Shown in pieces: positions 9,246 to 16,896 of a DNA stretch of 64,000 nucleotides. Within the stretch, counting starts at the first letter, position 1. Every line of letters starts with the position of its first letter. Position numbers and translations under genes: made by a program. Below the pieces are notes generated by a model. It saw only the letters and a program-made list of their open reading frames with translations. It did no database searches and was not told the origin of the DNA. The DNA comes from Marinobacterium aestuarii (lineage in GTDB: Bacteria; Pseudomonadota; Gammaproteobacteria; Pseudomonadales; Balneatricaceae), in assembly GCF_001651805.1 (NCBI RefSeq), contig NZ_CP015839.1, positions 1,550,001-1,614,000 of the forward strand. The letters are read 5' to 3'.

Positions 9246-10007
9246 ATGCAAATTGACGGCAAAGTATTTGTAATCACCGGCGGTGCCCGTGGCCTTGGGT
9301 TTGGCATGGCGCAGCACCTGGCGTCCCTGGGTGGCCAGCTGGCGCTGATTGACCTGAACCAGGCGAGCCTGGATGCAGCGGTTCAGCAGCTGGAAGCGGC
9401 CGGTGTCCGGGCACGGGGTTATGTGTGTGATATTTCCGTGGAAGACCAGGTGGAAAGCGTTTTTGTCGCCATCAGGCGCGACTTTGGCGCCCTGCATGGC
9501 CTGGTGAACAATGCCGGCCTGATGCGTGATGGCCTGTTGATCAAGCTGAAAGACGGCAAGCTGGTCGGAAAAATGAGTTTTGATCAGTGGTCTTCGGTGG
9601 TCAATGTCAACCTGTCCGGGACTTTCCTCTGTGGCCGGGAGGCGGCTGCCATCATGGCGGAGCAGGGCGAGGGCGGCGTGATCGTGAATATTTCGTCGGT
9701 GTCCCGCGCCGGCAACATGGGGCAGACCAACTATTCAGCCACCAAGGCGGGCGTCGCGACCATGGTTACCAGCTGGGCCGGTGAGCTGGCGCGCTACAAC
9801 ATTCGTGTCGGCGGTATCGCCCCGGGCGTGATCGCCACCGAGATGACCGCGCAAATGAAACCCGAAGCCATCGAGCGCATGTTGCAGGCGGTGCCGCTCA
9901 AGCGCCTGGGCGAAGTGTCGGAAATGGCTCACACGCTGCAATACATCATCGAGAACGATTTCTTTACCGGTCGGATTGTCGAGATGGATGGTGGTTTGCG
10001 CGTTTAA
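9246..10007 (+). CDS. SDR family NAD(P)-dependent oxidoreductase
   Basis: A 253-residue classical short-chain dehydrogenase. The cofactor site is TGGARGLGFGMA, the structural motif is NNAG and the catalytic Ser and Tyr-x-x-x-Lys are seen in NISSVS and YSATKAG. It is FabG/3-hydroxyacyl-CoA dehydrogenase-like, probably oxidising or reducing a 3-hydroxyacyl thioester. It is transcribed separately from the mms operon, which ends in a terminator upstream, but the LiuR-like site suggests a role in acyl-CoA catabolism. The ATG follows GCAGGAG. The exact substrate is unknown. Confidence 0.88.
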   Translation: MQIDGKVFVITGGARGLGFGMAQHLASLGGQLALIDLNQASLDAAVQQLEAAGVRARGYVCDISVEDQVESVFVAIRRDFGALHGLVNNAGLMRDGLLIKLKDGKLVGKMSFDQWSSVVNVNLSGTFLCGREAAAIMAEQGEGGVIVNISSVSRAGNMGQTNYSATKAGVATMVTSWAGELARYNIRVGGIAPGVIATEMTAQMKPEAIERMLQAVPLKRLGEVSEMAHTLQYIIENDFFTGRIVEMDGGLRV

Positions 10008-10075
10008 CGCGTATCCGCCTTGGAATCGGGTCCCGGCGCCTGTGTATCCCTGGACGGGCAGGTTCGTGCAGACAT

Positions 10076-10109
10076 AAAAAAGGCCGGTCCCGGGTTACCG
10101 GGGCCGACC
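10076..10109 (-). terminator. Terminator of the small minus-strand gene
   Basis: Read on the minus strand, a long GC-rich hairpin (10082-10109, one mismatch and one wobble) is followed by six T residues (complement of 10076-10081). On the plus strand the hairpin is followed by A residues, so it serves the gene at 10163-10366 best. Confidence 0.75.
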
Positions 10110-10162
10110 GAAAAAAACGAACAACAAGTAAATCAAACAGGTATCACAGGAAAAGCGGTAAC

Positions 10163-10366
10163 TCAGTGGCTGAAGCGGGCGAACAGCTGCTTGAAAGCCT
10201 GTTCCCACACCGGCACCACCTGGCGGCGACTCAGCGACAGCGACTTGAAAAACGCGTAAAAAGTCTTGGAGCGCTCAGCGCGGGCGCGGTCCATGATGTC
10301 CTGCAAGTCGAAGTTGTTGATGTCGAATTGCGCTACGGTTTTTTCAGTCTGCTCTGTGCTATTCAT
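10163..10366 (-). CDS. Small uncharacterised protein (67 aa)
   Basis: The protein is hydrophilic and mostly helical, with no signal peptide or membrane segment. A central stretch (DIMDRARAERSKTFYAFF) is followed by a basic, aromatic C-terminus. It resembles small DUF1127-like or RSP_7527-like proteins in size and in the RARAERS helix, but this is only a loose likeness. It has its own downstream terminator and stands alone, facing the SDR gene. The ORF is supported by the terminator and by biased composition. Function is unknown. Confidence 0.6.
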   Translation of the reverse strand: MNSTEQTEKTVAQFDINNFDLQDIMDRARAERSKTFYAFFKSLSLSRRQVVPVWEQAFKQLFARFSH

Positions 10367-10841
10367 CGCGTTTGCCTCGTGTCACGGTTGCAAGTAATTG
10401 CCGGTCCCCAAACCATTGGCTCCGTAGAGCGCTGCAATCATTTGATGGCGCCATAGTACTCAGTCGACGATATTGACTCAAACGACGCTTTTTCAGCTTA
10501 ATGATTAGAAATATTCATCTATTTGTTCTCCGCTGGCCGGCGATTCCTCGGCATGGTCGCTGTTAAGCGCCTTTAATACCGGCATTTGACGCAGATTATG
10601 ATTTTGATGATGCCCGTGTGGCGGCACTACATCTGTTAAATTCATTCACTTTTTATCGACTCACTCGGCCGGCCTCGATGCTGCGCAGTTTTTCACGGTC
10701 AGCCCTGGATCCCGCTGCGTGCTGCGCTGCGGTCTGAATGCCGGTGTGGCGTGTTATGCTTTTGCCGGGCGAGTCGGCGTCAGGCTGCTTCAAGCCTGAC
10801 TCGATAATGAACTAAACGCGTTGCGAGCTGCCTTTAAAAGC
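10367..10841. other. 475 bp intergenic region, no gene seen
   Basis: This stretch lies between two diverging genes and must hold both promoters. It is locally AT-richer than its surroundings (about 10480-10660). I see no convincing ORF, RNA gene or repeat, and no clear operator. Confidence 0.5.
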
Positions 10842-11360
10842 ATGAATGATTCCAACCCCCGGGAACCTCGTGCCGGTCGTCTGATGTGGTTTGCTGCCTG
10901 GCTGTCGTTACTGGCAGTGCTGGTGCTGGGTTTTGAACACTGGCTGGAGGATCAGCACAACCCCAACGCTGACCTGATGGTGGTGGACGGTGCTGGCCCT
11001 GTAGAAGTGGTGTTGCAGCGCAGCCGTAGCGGGCACTATATAGCGCCCGGGCGCATCAACGGCGAGGCGGTGCAGTTTCTGGTGGATACGGGGGCGACGC
11101 GCATCAGCGTGCCGCTGTCCCTGGCCACACGGCTGGGCCTGAAGAAGGGCCATGCCAGCCAGGCCACCACCGCCAACGGCCTGGTCACAGTGTACGATAC
11201 TCAGCTGGACGAAGTACGCCTGGGCTCCATAGTGCTGCGAAATGTGGCCGGCAATATAAACCCCGGCATGCCGGGGGACATCGTCTTGCTGGGCATGAGT
11301 TTCATGAAGGATCTGGAGCTGGTGCAGCGTGGCGATACCCTGACGCTGCGCCTGCATTGA
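10842..11360 (+). CDS. Membrane-anchored retropepsin-like aspartic protease (clan AA, TIGR02281 type)
   Basis: A 172-residue protein with one N-terminal membrane segment (about residues 15-33, LMWFAAWLSLLAVLVLGF) and a periplasmic retropepsin-like domain. The catalytic motif is LVDTGATRISVP (DTG), followed by the family's typical LGSIVLRNVAGNINPGM and LLGMSFMKDLEL strands. Such single-domain proteases act as dimers; substrates are unknown. An alternative start lies 21 bp upstream, but the ATG at 10842 puts charged residues directly before the membrane helix. Confidence 0.85.
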   Translation: MNDSNPREPRAGRLMWFAAWLSLLAVLVLGFEHWLEDQHNPNADLMVVDGAGPVEVVLQRSRSGHYIAPGRINGEAVQFLVDTGATRISVPLSLATRLGLKKGHASQATTANGLVTVYDTQLDEVRLGSIVLRNVAGNINPGMPGDIVLLGMSFMKDLELVQRGDTLTLRLH

Positions 11361-11378
11361 CGCCAATCAGCGCTGCTC

Positions 11379-11693
11379 TCATAGCAGCCAGAGCGCAAAG
11401 CCATAGACCAGCATTCCGGACGCGACTGTGAGGAATAGTCCGCGGCTGAGCCAGGCGACGATACAGGCGGCCACCGCCGCCAGCAGATGGGCGTTGCCCA
11501 GGTCGAAATCCAGTGCACCCCCACGAATAAGCGTTGTTTGGGTGATGATCGCGCTGAGTACGGCGATGGGCACAAAGCGCAGCGCCTGTTCGATCAGCGG
11601 TGGTATGCGTACCCGCCCGGCGAGGGCCAGCGGCAGATAGCGCGGGCCAAAGGTCAATGCGGCCATGCCGGCAATCAGAATCCATTCATTCAT
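11379..11693 (-). CDS. azlD: AzlD family branched-chain amino acid transport subunit
   Basis: A 104-residue membrane protein with about four hydrophobic segments. The family start is seen (ILIAGMAALTFGPRYLPLALAGR), as is the central FVPIAVLSAIITQTTLI. AzlD is the small partner of AzlC in a branched-chain amino acid exporter. Its ATG overlaps the azlC stop codon by 4 bp, the usual translational coupling of the pair. Length is normal, in contrast to the shortened AzlC. Confidence 0.85.
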   Translation of the reverse strand: MNEWILIAGMAALTFGPRYLPLALAGRVRIPPLIEQALRFVPIAVLSAIITQTTLIRGGALDFDLGNAHLLAAVAACIVAWLSRGLFLTVASGMLVYGFALWLL

Positions 11694-12202
11694 TTTGAAC
11701 CCTCTTCCTGCGCAGCTGTTGGCGTCTCGGCTGTATATGCCGGCAGGTTGGATGCTTTGTTATCGCGTCGCTCCAGCACGCCCCCCACAGTGATGGCCAC
11801 CAGGGCCGTTAACAGCAGGCCGCTCTGATGCGGCCAGTCCCAGGTCAGCAGTGAGCAGACGCCAGCACTGAACGCACATGCCCACTGGGCGCGGCTTTGC
11901 AGTGCTGGCACCACTATGCCGATAAAGGCGACGACCATGGCGGCATAGAGCATGTGGCGCAGATTGACGACGAAGACGGTCAGCAGAATTACCGGCAGGG
12001 CGGCGGCGCTGGCCAGCAGGGTCACGGCGATAAACTGGGCGGAGCCTGCATAGACAAACAGGGAGATGGCCAGGGTTGCCCATTGGGATAGACCGTTGCT
12101 GGTGGCCAGCGCGCCATAGACGATGCCAAAGGGGATGGCCGCCAGTATCAGTGGCAGGGTGTCACGGGCGCCGGTCAGGAAGAGGCGAGCAGGAGTCACC
12201 AA
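11690..12202 (-). CDS. azlC: AzlC family permease with an internal deletion
   Basis: The N-terminus is typical AzlC (GARDTLPLILAAIPFGIVYG, LFVYAGSAQFIAVTLLA, FVVNLRHMLYAA), and the C-terminus matches the usual last helices (HQSGLLLTALVAITVGGVLE). The protein is only 170 residues, while the family is usually about 230-250. Sequence runs straight from the LRHMLYAA helix into the segment normally found after the middle helices, so roughly 65-75 residues are missing in frame. The start is a TTG or a GTG one codon later, with a weak ribosome site. It is probably a deletion derivative that may be inactive; a minimal functional form is possible. Confidence 0.75.
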   Translation of the reverse strand: MVTPARLFLTGARDTLPLILAAIPFGIVYGALATSNGLSQWATLAISLFVYAGSAQFIAVTLLASAAALPVILLTVFVVNLRHMLYAAMVVAFIGIVVPALQSRAQWACAFSAGVCSLLTWDWPHQSGLLLTALVAITVGGVLERRDNKASNLPAYTAETPTAAQEEGSK

Positions 12203-12429
12203 GGCAGTTTCAGGCTGGAATGGCCGGACATTATAGCCCGCCCGGGCAGTCGCTGAGGGTATGGCGGGATGGATTTATGACTGGATGGTCAGATATAGGC
12301 TGGCCCGTTGTTACAAGCCTGGCGGACATGCAGGAATATTTAATAGGCCAGAGCGCGGGCCTTTGCGCTCGGCTCTGGTCGGGTTTGACGACTGTGTGTT
12401 CTACGGCTGGATATGCGGTGGCAGAGCGC

Positions 12430-13956
12430 TCAGCCGCGCTTTGAGATCAGCGTCAATGGTGCCTCGCTCAGAAGCTCTTTCAGGTAGGTGGCAACGGCGG
12501 CACATTCAGCTTCCTGCAGGTAGAGTCCCTGCTTGGTGCGTCGCCACAGCACGTCCTCCGCCTCCAGTGCCCACTCCTGTTCGACCAGATAGCGTACTTC
12601 CCGTGCATAGAGGGTGGCGCCAAAGTGCGTGCCCAGATCCTCGGTGGTGCTGCACCCCTCAAGAATGCTGTGGCTGAGGGTGCCATAGGTGCGCACAAAA
12701 CGGCGTGCCAGCGCCACCGGTAGCCAGGGGTACTGGCGCGCGAGCTGGCTCAGCAGCTTGTGCTGGTTTTCGAAGTCGCCACCGGGCAGGGCCGCGGTGC
12801 GGGTCCAGCCGCCACGGGCCTGGGGGAAGTGCTCGCAAATGCTGTTGGTGGCCGCTTCCGCCAGCTTGCGGTAGGTGGTGATTTTGCCGCCAAACACCGA
12901 CAGCAGCGGTGCCTTGCCGGGGGCGGCGTCGGTTTCAAAGGCATAGTCGCGGGAGGCTTTCTGGGCGGAGTCGGCTTCACCGTCCATCAGCGGACGCACA
13001 CCGGAGTAGCTCCAGACCACATCACTGACGGCAATCTTGTGCTTGAAGTGACTGTTCACCACCGAGATCAGGTAGTCGGTTTCTTCCGTCGAAATGGCGA
13101 CATCCCGCGGGTCGCCCTGGTAGTCGACATCGGTGGTGCCCACCAGCGAGAAATTGTCTTCGTAGGGAATCACGAAGACGATGCGGTTGTCTTCGTTCTG
13201 CAGAATATAGGCCTGATGCTCGTCATGAATACGCGGCACCACTATATGACTGCCCTTCACCATGCGGATTTGCTTGGGCGCAGGGATCGTCATGGTTTCG
13301 TTGAACAGCCGGCTGACCCAGGGGCCGGCTGCGTTCACCAGGGCGCGGCAGTAATGCACTTCTTCGTTGCCGCTGCGCTGACACTTGAGCGTGACCGCCC
13401 AGAGCTCGCCTTCGCGTTCGGCCTTGATTACGCGGGAACGGGTGCGTATGTCGGCGCCTCTCTCCCGGGCCGCCATGGCGACCAGTACCACCAGGCGAGC
13501 ATCGTCGACCCAGCCGTCGGAGTATTCAAAGCCTCGGCTAATGTCGTTGTTCAGCGGGCCCTGGGGCGCAAACCTGATGCCGTTGGACGCGGGCAGCAGT
13601 TCGCGCTTGGCCAGATTGTCGTACAGAAACAGGCCGGCGCGAATCATCCAGGCCGGACGCAGATGGGGCCTGTGGGGCAGGCGAAAGCGCAGTGGCCACA
13701 TGATATGGGGCGAATTGCGCAGCAGGCACTCGCGCTCCGCCAGGGCTTCGCGTACCAGGCGAAATTCGTAATGCTCCAGATAGCGCAGACCGCCGTGAAT
13801 CAGCTTGCTGCTGCTGGAGGACGTGGCCGATGCCAGATCATCCATTTCACAGAGCATCACCTGCAGGCCGCGACCGGCCGCATCCATGGCGATACCGGCG
13901 CCATTAACGCCACCACCGATGACGATGAGATCCTGGACTGTCTGTTCAGAGGTCAT
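12430..13956 (-). CDS. glpD: Aerobic glycerol-3-phosphate dehydrogenase
   Basis: A 508-residue FAD enzyme that oxidises glycerol 3-phosphate to dihydroxyacetone phosphate and passes electrons to quinone at the inner membrane. The N-terminal FAD site is DLIVIGGGVNGAGIAMDAAGRG, followed by the GlpD signature SSSSSKLIHGGLRYLE; the C-terminal domain has ALPGGDF. The ORF stays open 33 codons upstream, but the ATG at 13956 begins just before the FAD fold and is preferred. The upstream region carries two GlpR-like operators. glpR lies behind it on the same strand. Confidence 0.95.
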   Translation of the reverse strand: MTSEQTVQDLIVIGGGVNGAGIAMDAAGRGLQVMLCEMDDLASATSSSSSKLIHGGLRYLEHYEFRLVREALAERECLLRNSPHIMWPLRFRLPHRPHLRPAWMIRAGLFLYDNLAKRELLPASNGIRFAPQGPLNNDISRGFEYSDGWVDDARLVVLVAMAARERGADIRTRSRVIKAEREGELWAVTLKCQRSGNEEVHYCRALVNAAGPWVSRLFNETMTIPAPKQIRMVKGSHIVVPRIHDEHQAYILQNEDNRIVFVIPYEDNFSLVGTTDVDYQGDPRDVAISTEETDYLISVVNSHFKHKIAVSDVVWSYSGVRPLMDGEADSAQKASRDYAFETDAAPGKAPLLSVFGGKITTYRKLAEAATNSICEHFPQARGGWTRTAALPGGDFENQHKLLSQLARQYPWLPVALARRFVRTYGTLSHSILEGCSTTEDLGTHFGATLYAREVRYLVEQEWALEAEDVLWRRTKQGLYLQEAECAAVATYLKELLSEAPLTLISKRG

Positions 13957-14061
13957 GCTGTGTCTGTCTCCGCGTCGGCAGGGGGCCAGAAGCGGGCCTC
14001 CCTGAATCCTGTAGTTGAGCCGATGCCCCGCAGGGCTATCAGACGATGGATACAACTATAC

Positions 14062-14078
14062 TATTCGATAACGAAAAC
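14062..14078. promoter_or_regulatory. GlpR operator-like site 1, glpD
   Basis: TATTCGATAACGAAAAC contains the core TTCG-N4-CGAA (14064-14075) of the GlpR operator known from E. coli. It lies about 105 bp before the glpD start and next to a possible -10 element. Confidence 0.65.
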
Positions 14079-14082
14079 AAAC

Positions 14083-14100
14083 AATCATAAACGAACATTA
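14083..14100. promoter_or_regulatory. GlpR operator-like site 2, glpD
   Basis: AATCATAAACGAACATTA has one well-conserved half site (CGAACAT) and one degenerate half. It is about one helical turn pair from site 1, as expected for cooperative GlpR binding. Confidence 0.55.
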
Positions 14101-14304
14101 TTTTGATGAAATATATTCGGGTTGATGAGTGCAGTGGTGGCGATGCGAATGTTGGCGCGCTGATATTGCAGGAAATTGTGAGTAAAGAATGCCGCTGCAG
14201 CCTTGTGTTCGCAGCTAAGCGTGGGCTGGTAAGGACAGCAAGAAAGGGGGGCTCAAGGGGGAAGCGTGTAGCAGGGTGGATCGTCAGGACTGAGGGCGCA
14301 GCCC

Positions 14305-15063
14305 TCAGACGACGTGCAGTTCCACCTGATGGTCGATCAGCTGCTGGCGTATCTCCGCCGGCGGGGTCTGGTCGGTGAAGAAGTGGTCGGCCTGCACAAT
14401 ATTGCCCAGGCGTACCATGGCGTTGCGACCAAACTTGGAGTGATCCGCCGCCAGCAGTACCTGGCGGGAGTTGGCAATAATGGTCTGTGCGACCCGCACT
14501 TCGCGGTAGTCGAAGTCCAGCAGAGTGCCGTCACTGTGGATGCCGCTGATGCCGATAATGCCAAAATCCATCTGAAACTGGTTGATGAAGTCCCGCGTGG
14601 CTTCGCCGACGATGCCGCCGTCACGGTTACGCACCTCGCCGCCGGCGACTATCACGGTAAAGTCTTCCTTGGCGCAGAGAATCGAGGCTACGTGCAGGTT
14701 GTTGGTCACCACGCGCAGATTGTTGTGGTTGAGCAGGGCGCGGGCGATAGTTTCGGTGGTGGTGCCTATATTGATAAACAGTGAGGCGCCATCCGGGATG
14801 ATCTTGACCAGTTGCTGGGCAATCTTTTCCTTGGCGTCCAAATCCATGATCTTGCGCGCCTGGTAGGCGGTGTTTTCGGTGCTGGATTCAACGCCGGCGC
14901 CGCCATGGTGGCGTCGCAGCTTGTTATCCTGTGCCAGCTGGTTCAGGTCGCGCCTGATGGTCTGGGGCGTCACCTGAAAGTGCTCGACCAGCTCGTCGAT
15001 GGTGACAAAACCGGTGGCCTGGACCTTCTCGAGAATCAGGTCCTGTCTGCGCCGCTGTGTCAT
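14305..15063 (-). CDS. glpR: DeoR family repressor of the glycerol regulon
   Basis: A 252-residue DeoR-family protein: N-terminal winged HTH (about 1-57, [24 protein letters not shown]) and a sugar-phosphate-sensing DeoRC domain ([47 protein letters not shown]). GlpR proteins release DNA on binding glycerol 3-phosphate. It sits between glpD and glpK, and sites of its operator type occur before glpD, glpS and, weakly, glpK. It has 348 bp between its end and glpD, so it is probably transcribed on its own. Confidence 0.92.
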   Translation of the reverse strand: MTQRRRQDLILEKVQATGFVTIDELVEHFQVTPQTIRRDLNQLAQDNKLRRHHGGAGVESSTENTAYQARKIMDLDAKEKIAQQLVKIIPDGASLFINIGTTTETIARALLNHNNLRVVTNNLHVASILCAKEDFTVIVAGGEVRNRDGGIVGEATRDFINQFQMDFGIIGISGIHSDGTLLDFDYREVRVAQTIIANSRQVLLAADHSKFGRNAMVRLGNIVQADHFFTDQTPPAEIRQQLIDHQVELHVV

Positions 15064-15286
15064 GGCTTGTACTCTTCCTTCAGGGGCAATGTCGGCGCTG
15101 GCGCTGATCAGGGCGCTTCGCCGCAGCGGATTGCATTGATTCTGCCAGGGTGCCTGTAATTGCGCTGATTATCTCATAGTTTTAAGGACTTATAGCGCAA
15201 AAATGGCAGCTGCGGCCTGGCTGTACCGGAGTGGTGATGATGGAAAAAGAAAATACTGCTTGGTTTTTAGTGATCTAATGGTAAGA

Positions 15287-15306
15287 ATACGAACAAAAAA
15301 GAACAT
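15287..15306. promoter_or_regulatory. Possible GlpR half-sites before glpK
   Basis: Two half-site-like sequences, ACGAAC (15289-15294) and GAACAT (15301-15306), lie 22-39 bp before the glpK start in the same orientation. They resemble halves of the GlpR operator but do not form a full palindrome, so the site is weak. Confidence 0.35.
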
Positions 15307-15327
15307 TTGTGAACTGCGGGGCGAATC

Positions 15328-16809
15328 ATGACTAAGTATCTACTGGCTATCGACCAGGGCACTACCAGCTCAAGGGCCATTGTTTTTTCCGGCGAAGGTC
15401 AGATTCTGGCGACCAGCCAGCAGGAGTTTGCGCAGCACTTTCCAGAAGATGGCTGGGTCGAGCATGAACCGGCCGATATCTGGGGTACGGTGCTGCAGAC
15501 CTGTCGCGATGTCATCGCCAAGTGCGGTATCGAGGCCCAGCAGATTGCCGCTATCGGTATTACCAATCAGCGTGAAACCACCCTGGTATGGGATCGCGTC
15601 ACCGGCGAGCCGCTTTACAATGCCATCGTCTGGCAGGACAGGCGTACGGCAAAGTACTGCGAGTCGCTCAAGCAACAGGAGCTGGAAGACTTCATTAGTG
15701 CCAAAACCGGGCTGCTGATTGACCCCTATTTTTCCGCCACCAAGGTGCGCTGGATACTGCAGCAGGTGCCGGGCGCGCGTGAACGTGCCGAGCGCGGTGA
15801 GCTGGCCTTCGGCACAGTGGACACCTATCTGCTGTGGCATTTGACCGGCGGGCGTGAACATCGCACCGATGCCACCAATGCCTCGCGCACCCTGCTGTTC
15901 AATATTCATAGCCAGCAGTGGGATCAGGAACTGCTGGATCTGTTTGATATCCCGGCCAGCATGCTGCCCCAGGTGATGGACTCATCCGATGACTTCGGGT
16001 GGGTGGATACCGCATTGCTGGGGGCTGCGATACCCGTCTGTGGTGTTGCTGGCGACCAGCAGGCGGCGCTGTTCGGGCAAACCTGTTTTCGCGAGGGCAT
16101 GGCCAAGAGCACCTATGGCACCGGCTGTTTTCTGATGCTCAATACCGGCCTCAAGGCGCTCAAGTCCGAACATCGGCTGTTGACCACCGTGGCGTATCGG
16201 CTGAACGGTGTGCCTACCTATGCGCTCGAGGGCAGTATCTTTGTGGCCGGCGCTACCATCCAGTGGCTGCGTGATGGCCTGCAGCTGATTCGTGGTGCCA
16301 GTGATGCAGAACCCCTGGCGGAGCAGACATCCCTCGATCACGGTGTCTATCTGGTGCCGGCCTTCACCGGGCTTGGCGCGCCGCACTGGGATCCCAATGC
16401 CCGCGGCGCCATCTTTGGTCTGACCCGGGATACCGGCATCAAGGAGATCGTGACTGCGGGCCTGCAGTCGGTCTGCTACCAGACCAAGGACCTGCAAAAG
16501 GCCATGGAGAGCGACGGTGTGCGCCCGGTGGCGCTGCGGGTGGATGGCGGCATGGTCGTCAACAACTGGGTGCTGAGCTATCTGGCCGATATTCTGGGCG
16601 CGACCGTCGACAGGCCCAAAATCATCGAAACCACAGCGCTGGGCGTAGCCTATCTGGCGGGGCTGAGAGTAGGGGTGTTTGATTCGCTGGAATCACTGGA
16701 AAAACTCTGGCAGTGTGATCGCCGCTTTGAGCCCCGCATGGACAAGGCCCGTCGTGACGGCCTCTATGATGGCTGGAAAAAAGCTGTATCCAAGGTGCAG
16801 ACGAACTAA
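15328..16809 (+). CDS. glpK: Glycerol kinase
   Basis: A 493-residue FGGY kinase that phosphorylates glycerol to glycerol 3-phosphate with ATP. The N-terminal phosphate loop is [15 protein letters not shown], the glycerol-binding region includes [11 protein letters not shown], and the C-terminal FGGY part has [12 protein letters not shown]. It is divergent from glpR, with 264 bp between the starts. No glpF precedes it, unlike the usual glpFK pair; uptake is probably supplied by the ABC transporter further on. Confidence 0.96.
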   Translation: MTKYLLAIDQGTTSSRAIVFSGEGQILATSQQEFAQHFPEDGWVEHEPADIWGTVLQTCRDVIAKCGIEAQQIAAIGITNQRETTLVWDRVTGEPLYNAIVWQDRRTAKYCESLKQQELEDFISAKTGLLIDPYFSATKVRWILQQVPGARERAERGELAFGTVDTYLLWHLTGGREHRTDATNASRTLLFNIHSQQWDQELLDLFDIPASMLPQVMDSSDDFGWVDTALLGAAIPVCGVAGDQQAALFGQTCFREGMAKSTYGTGCFLMLNTGLKALKSEHRLLTTVAYRLNGVPTYALEGSIFVAGATIQWLRDGLQLIRGASDAEPLAEQTSLDHGVYLVPAFTGLGAPHWDPNARGAIFGLTRDTGIKEIVTAGLQSVCYQTKDLQKAMESDGVRPVALRVDGGMVVNNWVLSYLADILGATVDRPKIIETTALGVAYLAGLRVGVFDSLESLEKLWQCDRRFEPRMDKARRDGLYDGWKKAVSKVQTN

Positions 16810-16835
16810 CCCGCTACCCCCGGGTGACCTTAAAG

Positions 16836-16869
16836 AGCCGCCGCTCCCATCAAGGAGTGGCGGCTTTTT
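16836..16869 (+). terminator. Rho-independent terminator of glpK
   Basis: A 12-bp stem (AGCCGCCGCTCC with GGAGTGGCGGCT, one mismatch) closes 27 bp after the glpK stop and is followed by TTTTG. Confidence 0.9.
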
Positions 16870-16896
16870 GTTATGCGAGCGGTTGCTTCGGGTCGC

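Larger units (their letters stand above)
13957..14304. other. glpD promoter region, 348 bp without a gene
   Basis: The part next to glpD is AT-rich and holds the two GlpR-like sites and a possible -10 (TAGTAT on the minus strand, 14054-14059). A hairpin with arms CTGAGGGC/GCCCTCAG (14290-14308) overlaps the glpR stop codon and lacks a U tract. A 91-codon plus-strand ORF here has no family resemblance and was rejected. Confidence 0.55.

Noticed and set aside
12261-12677. 138-codon plus-strand frame after azlC
   Set aside because: Most of it overlaps glpD in antisense, and the remainder shows no motif.
12760-14106. 448-codon plus-strand frame opposite glpD
   Set aside because: It is a complement shadow of glpD with no family resemblance.
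14103-14378. 91-codon plus-strand frame in the glpD-glpR gap
   Set aside because: It overlaps the glpR 3' end, has no clear ribosome site and no family likeness; the region is better explained as promoter.
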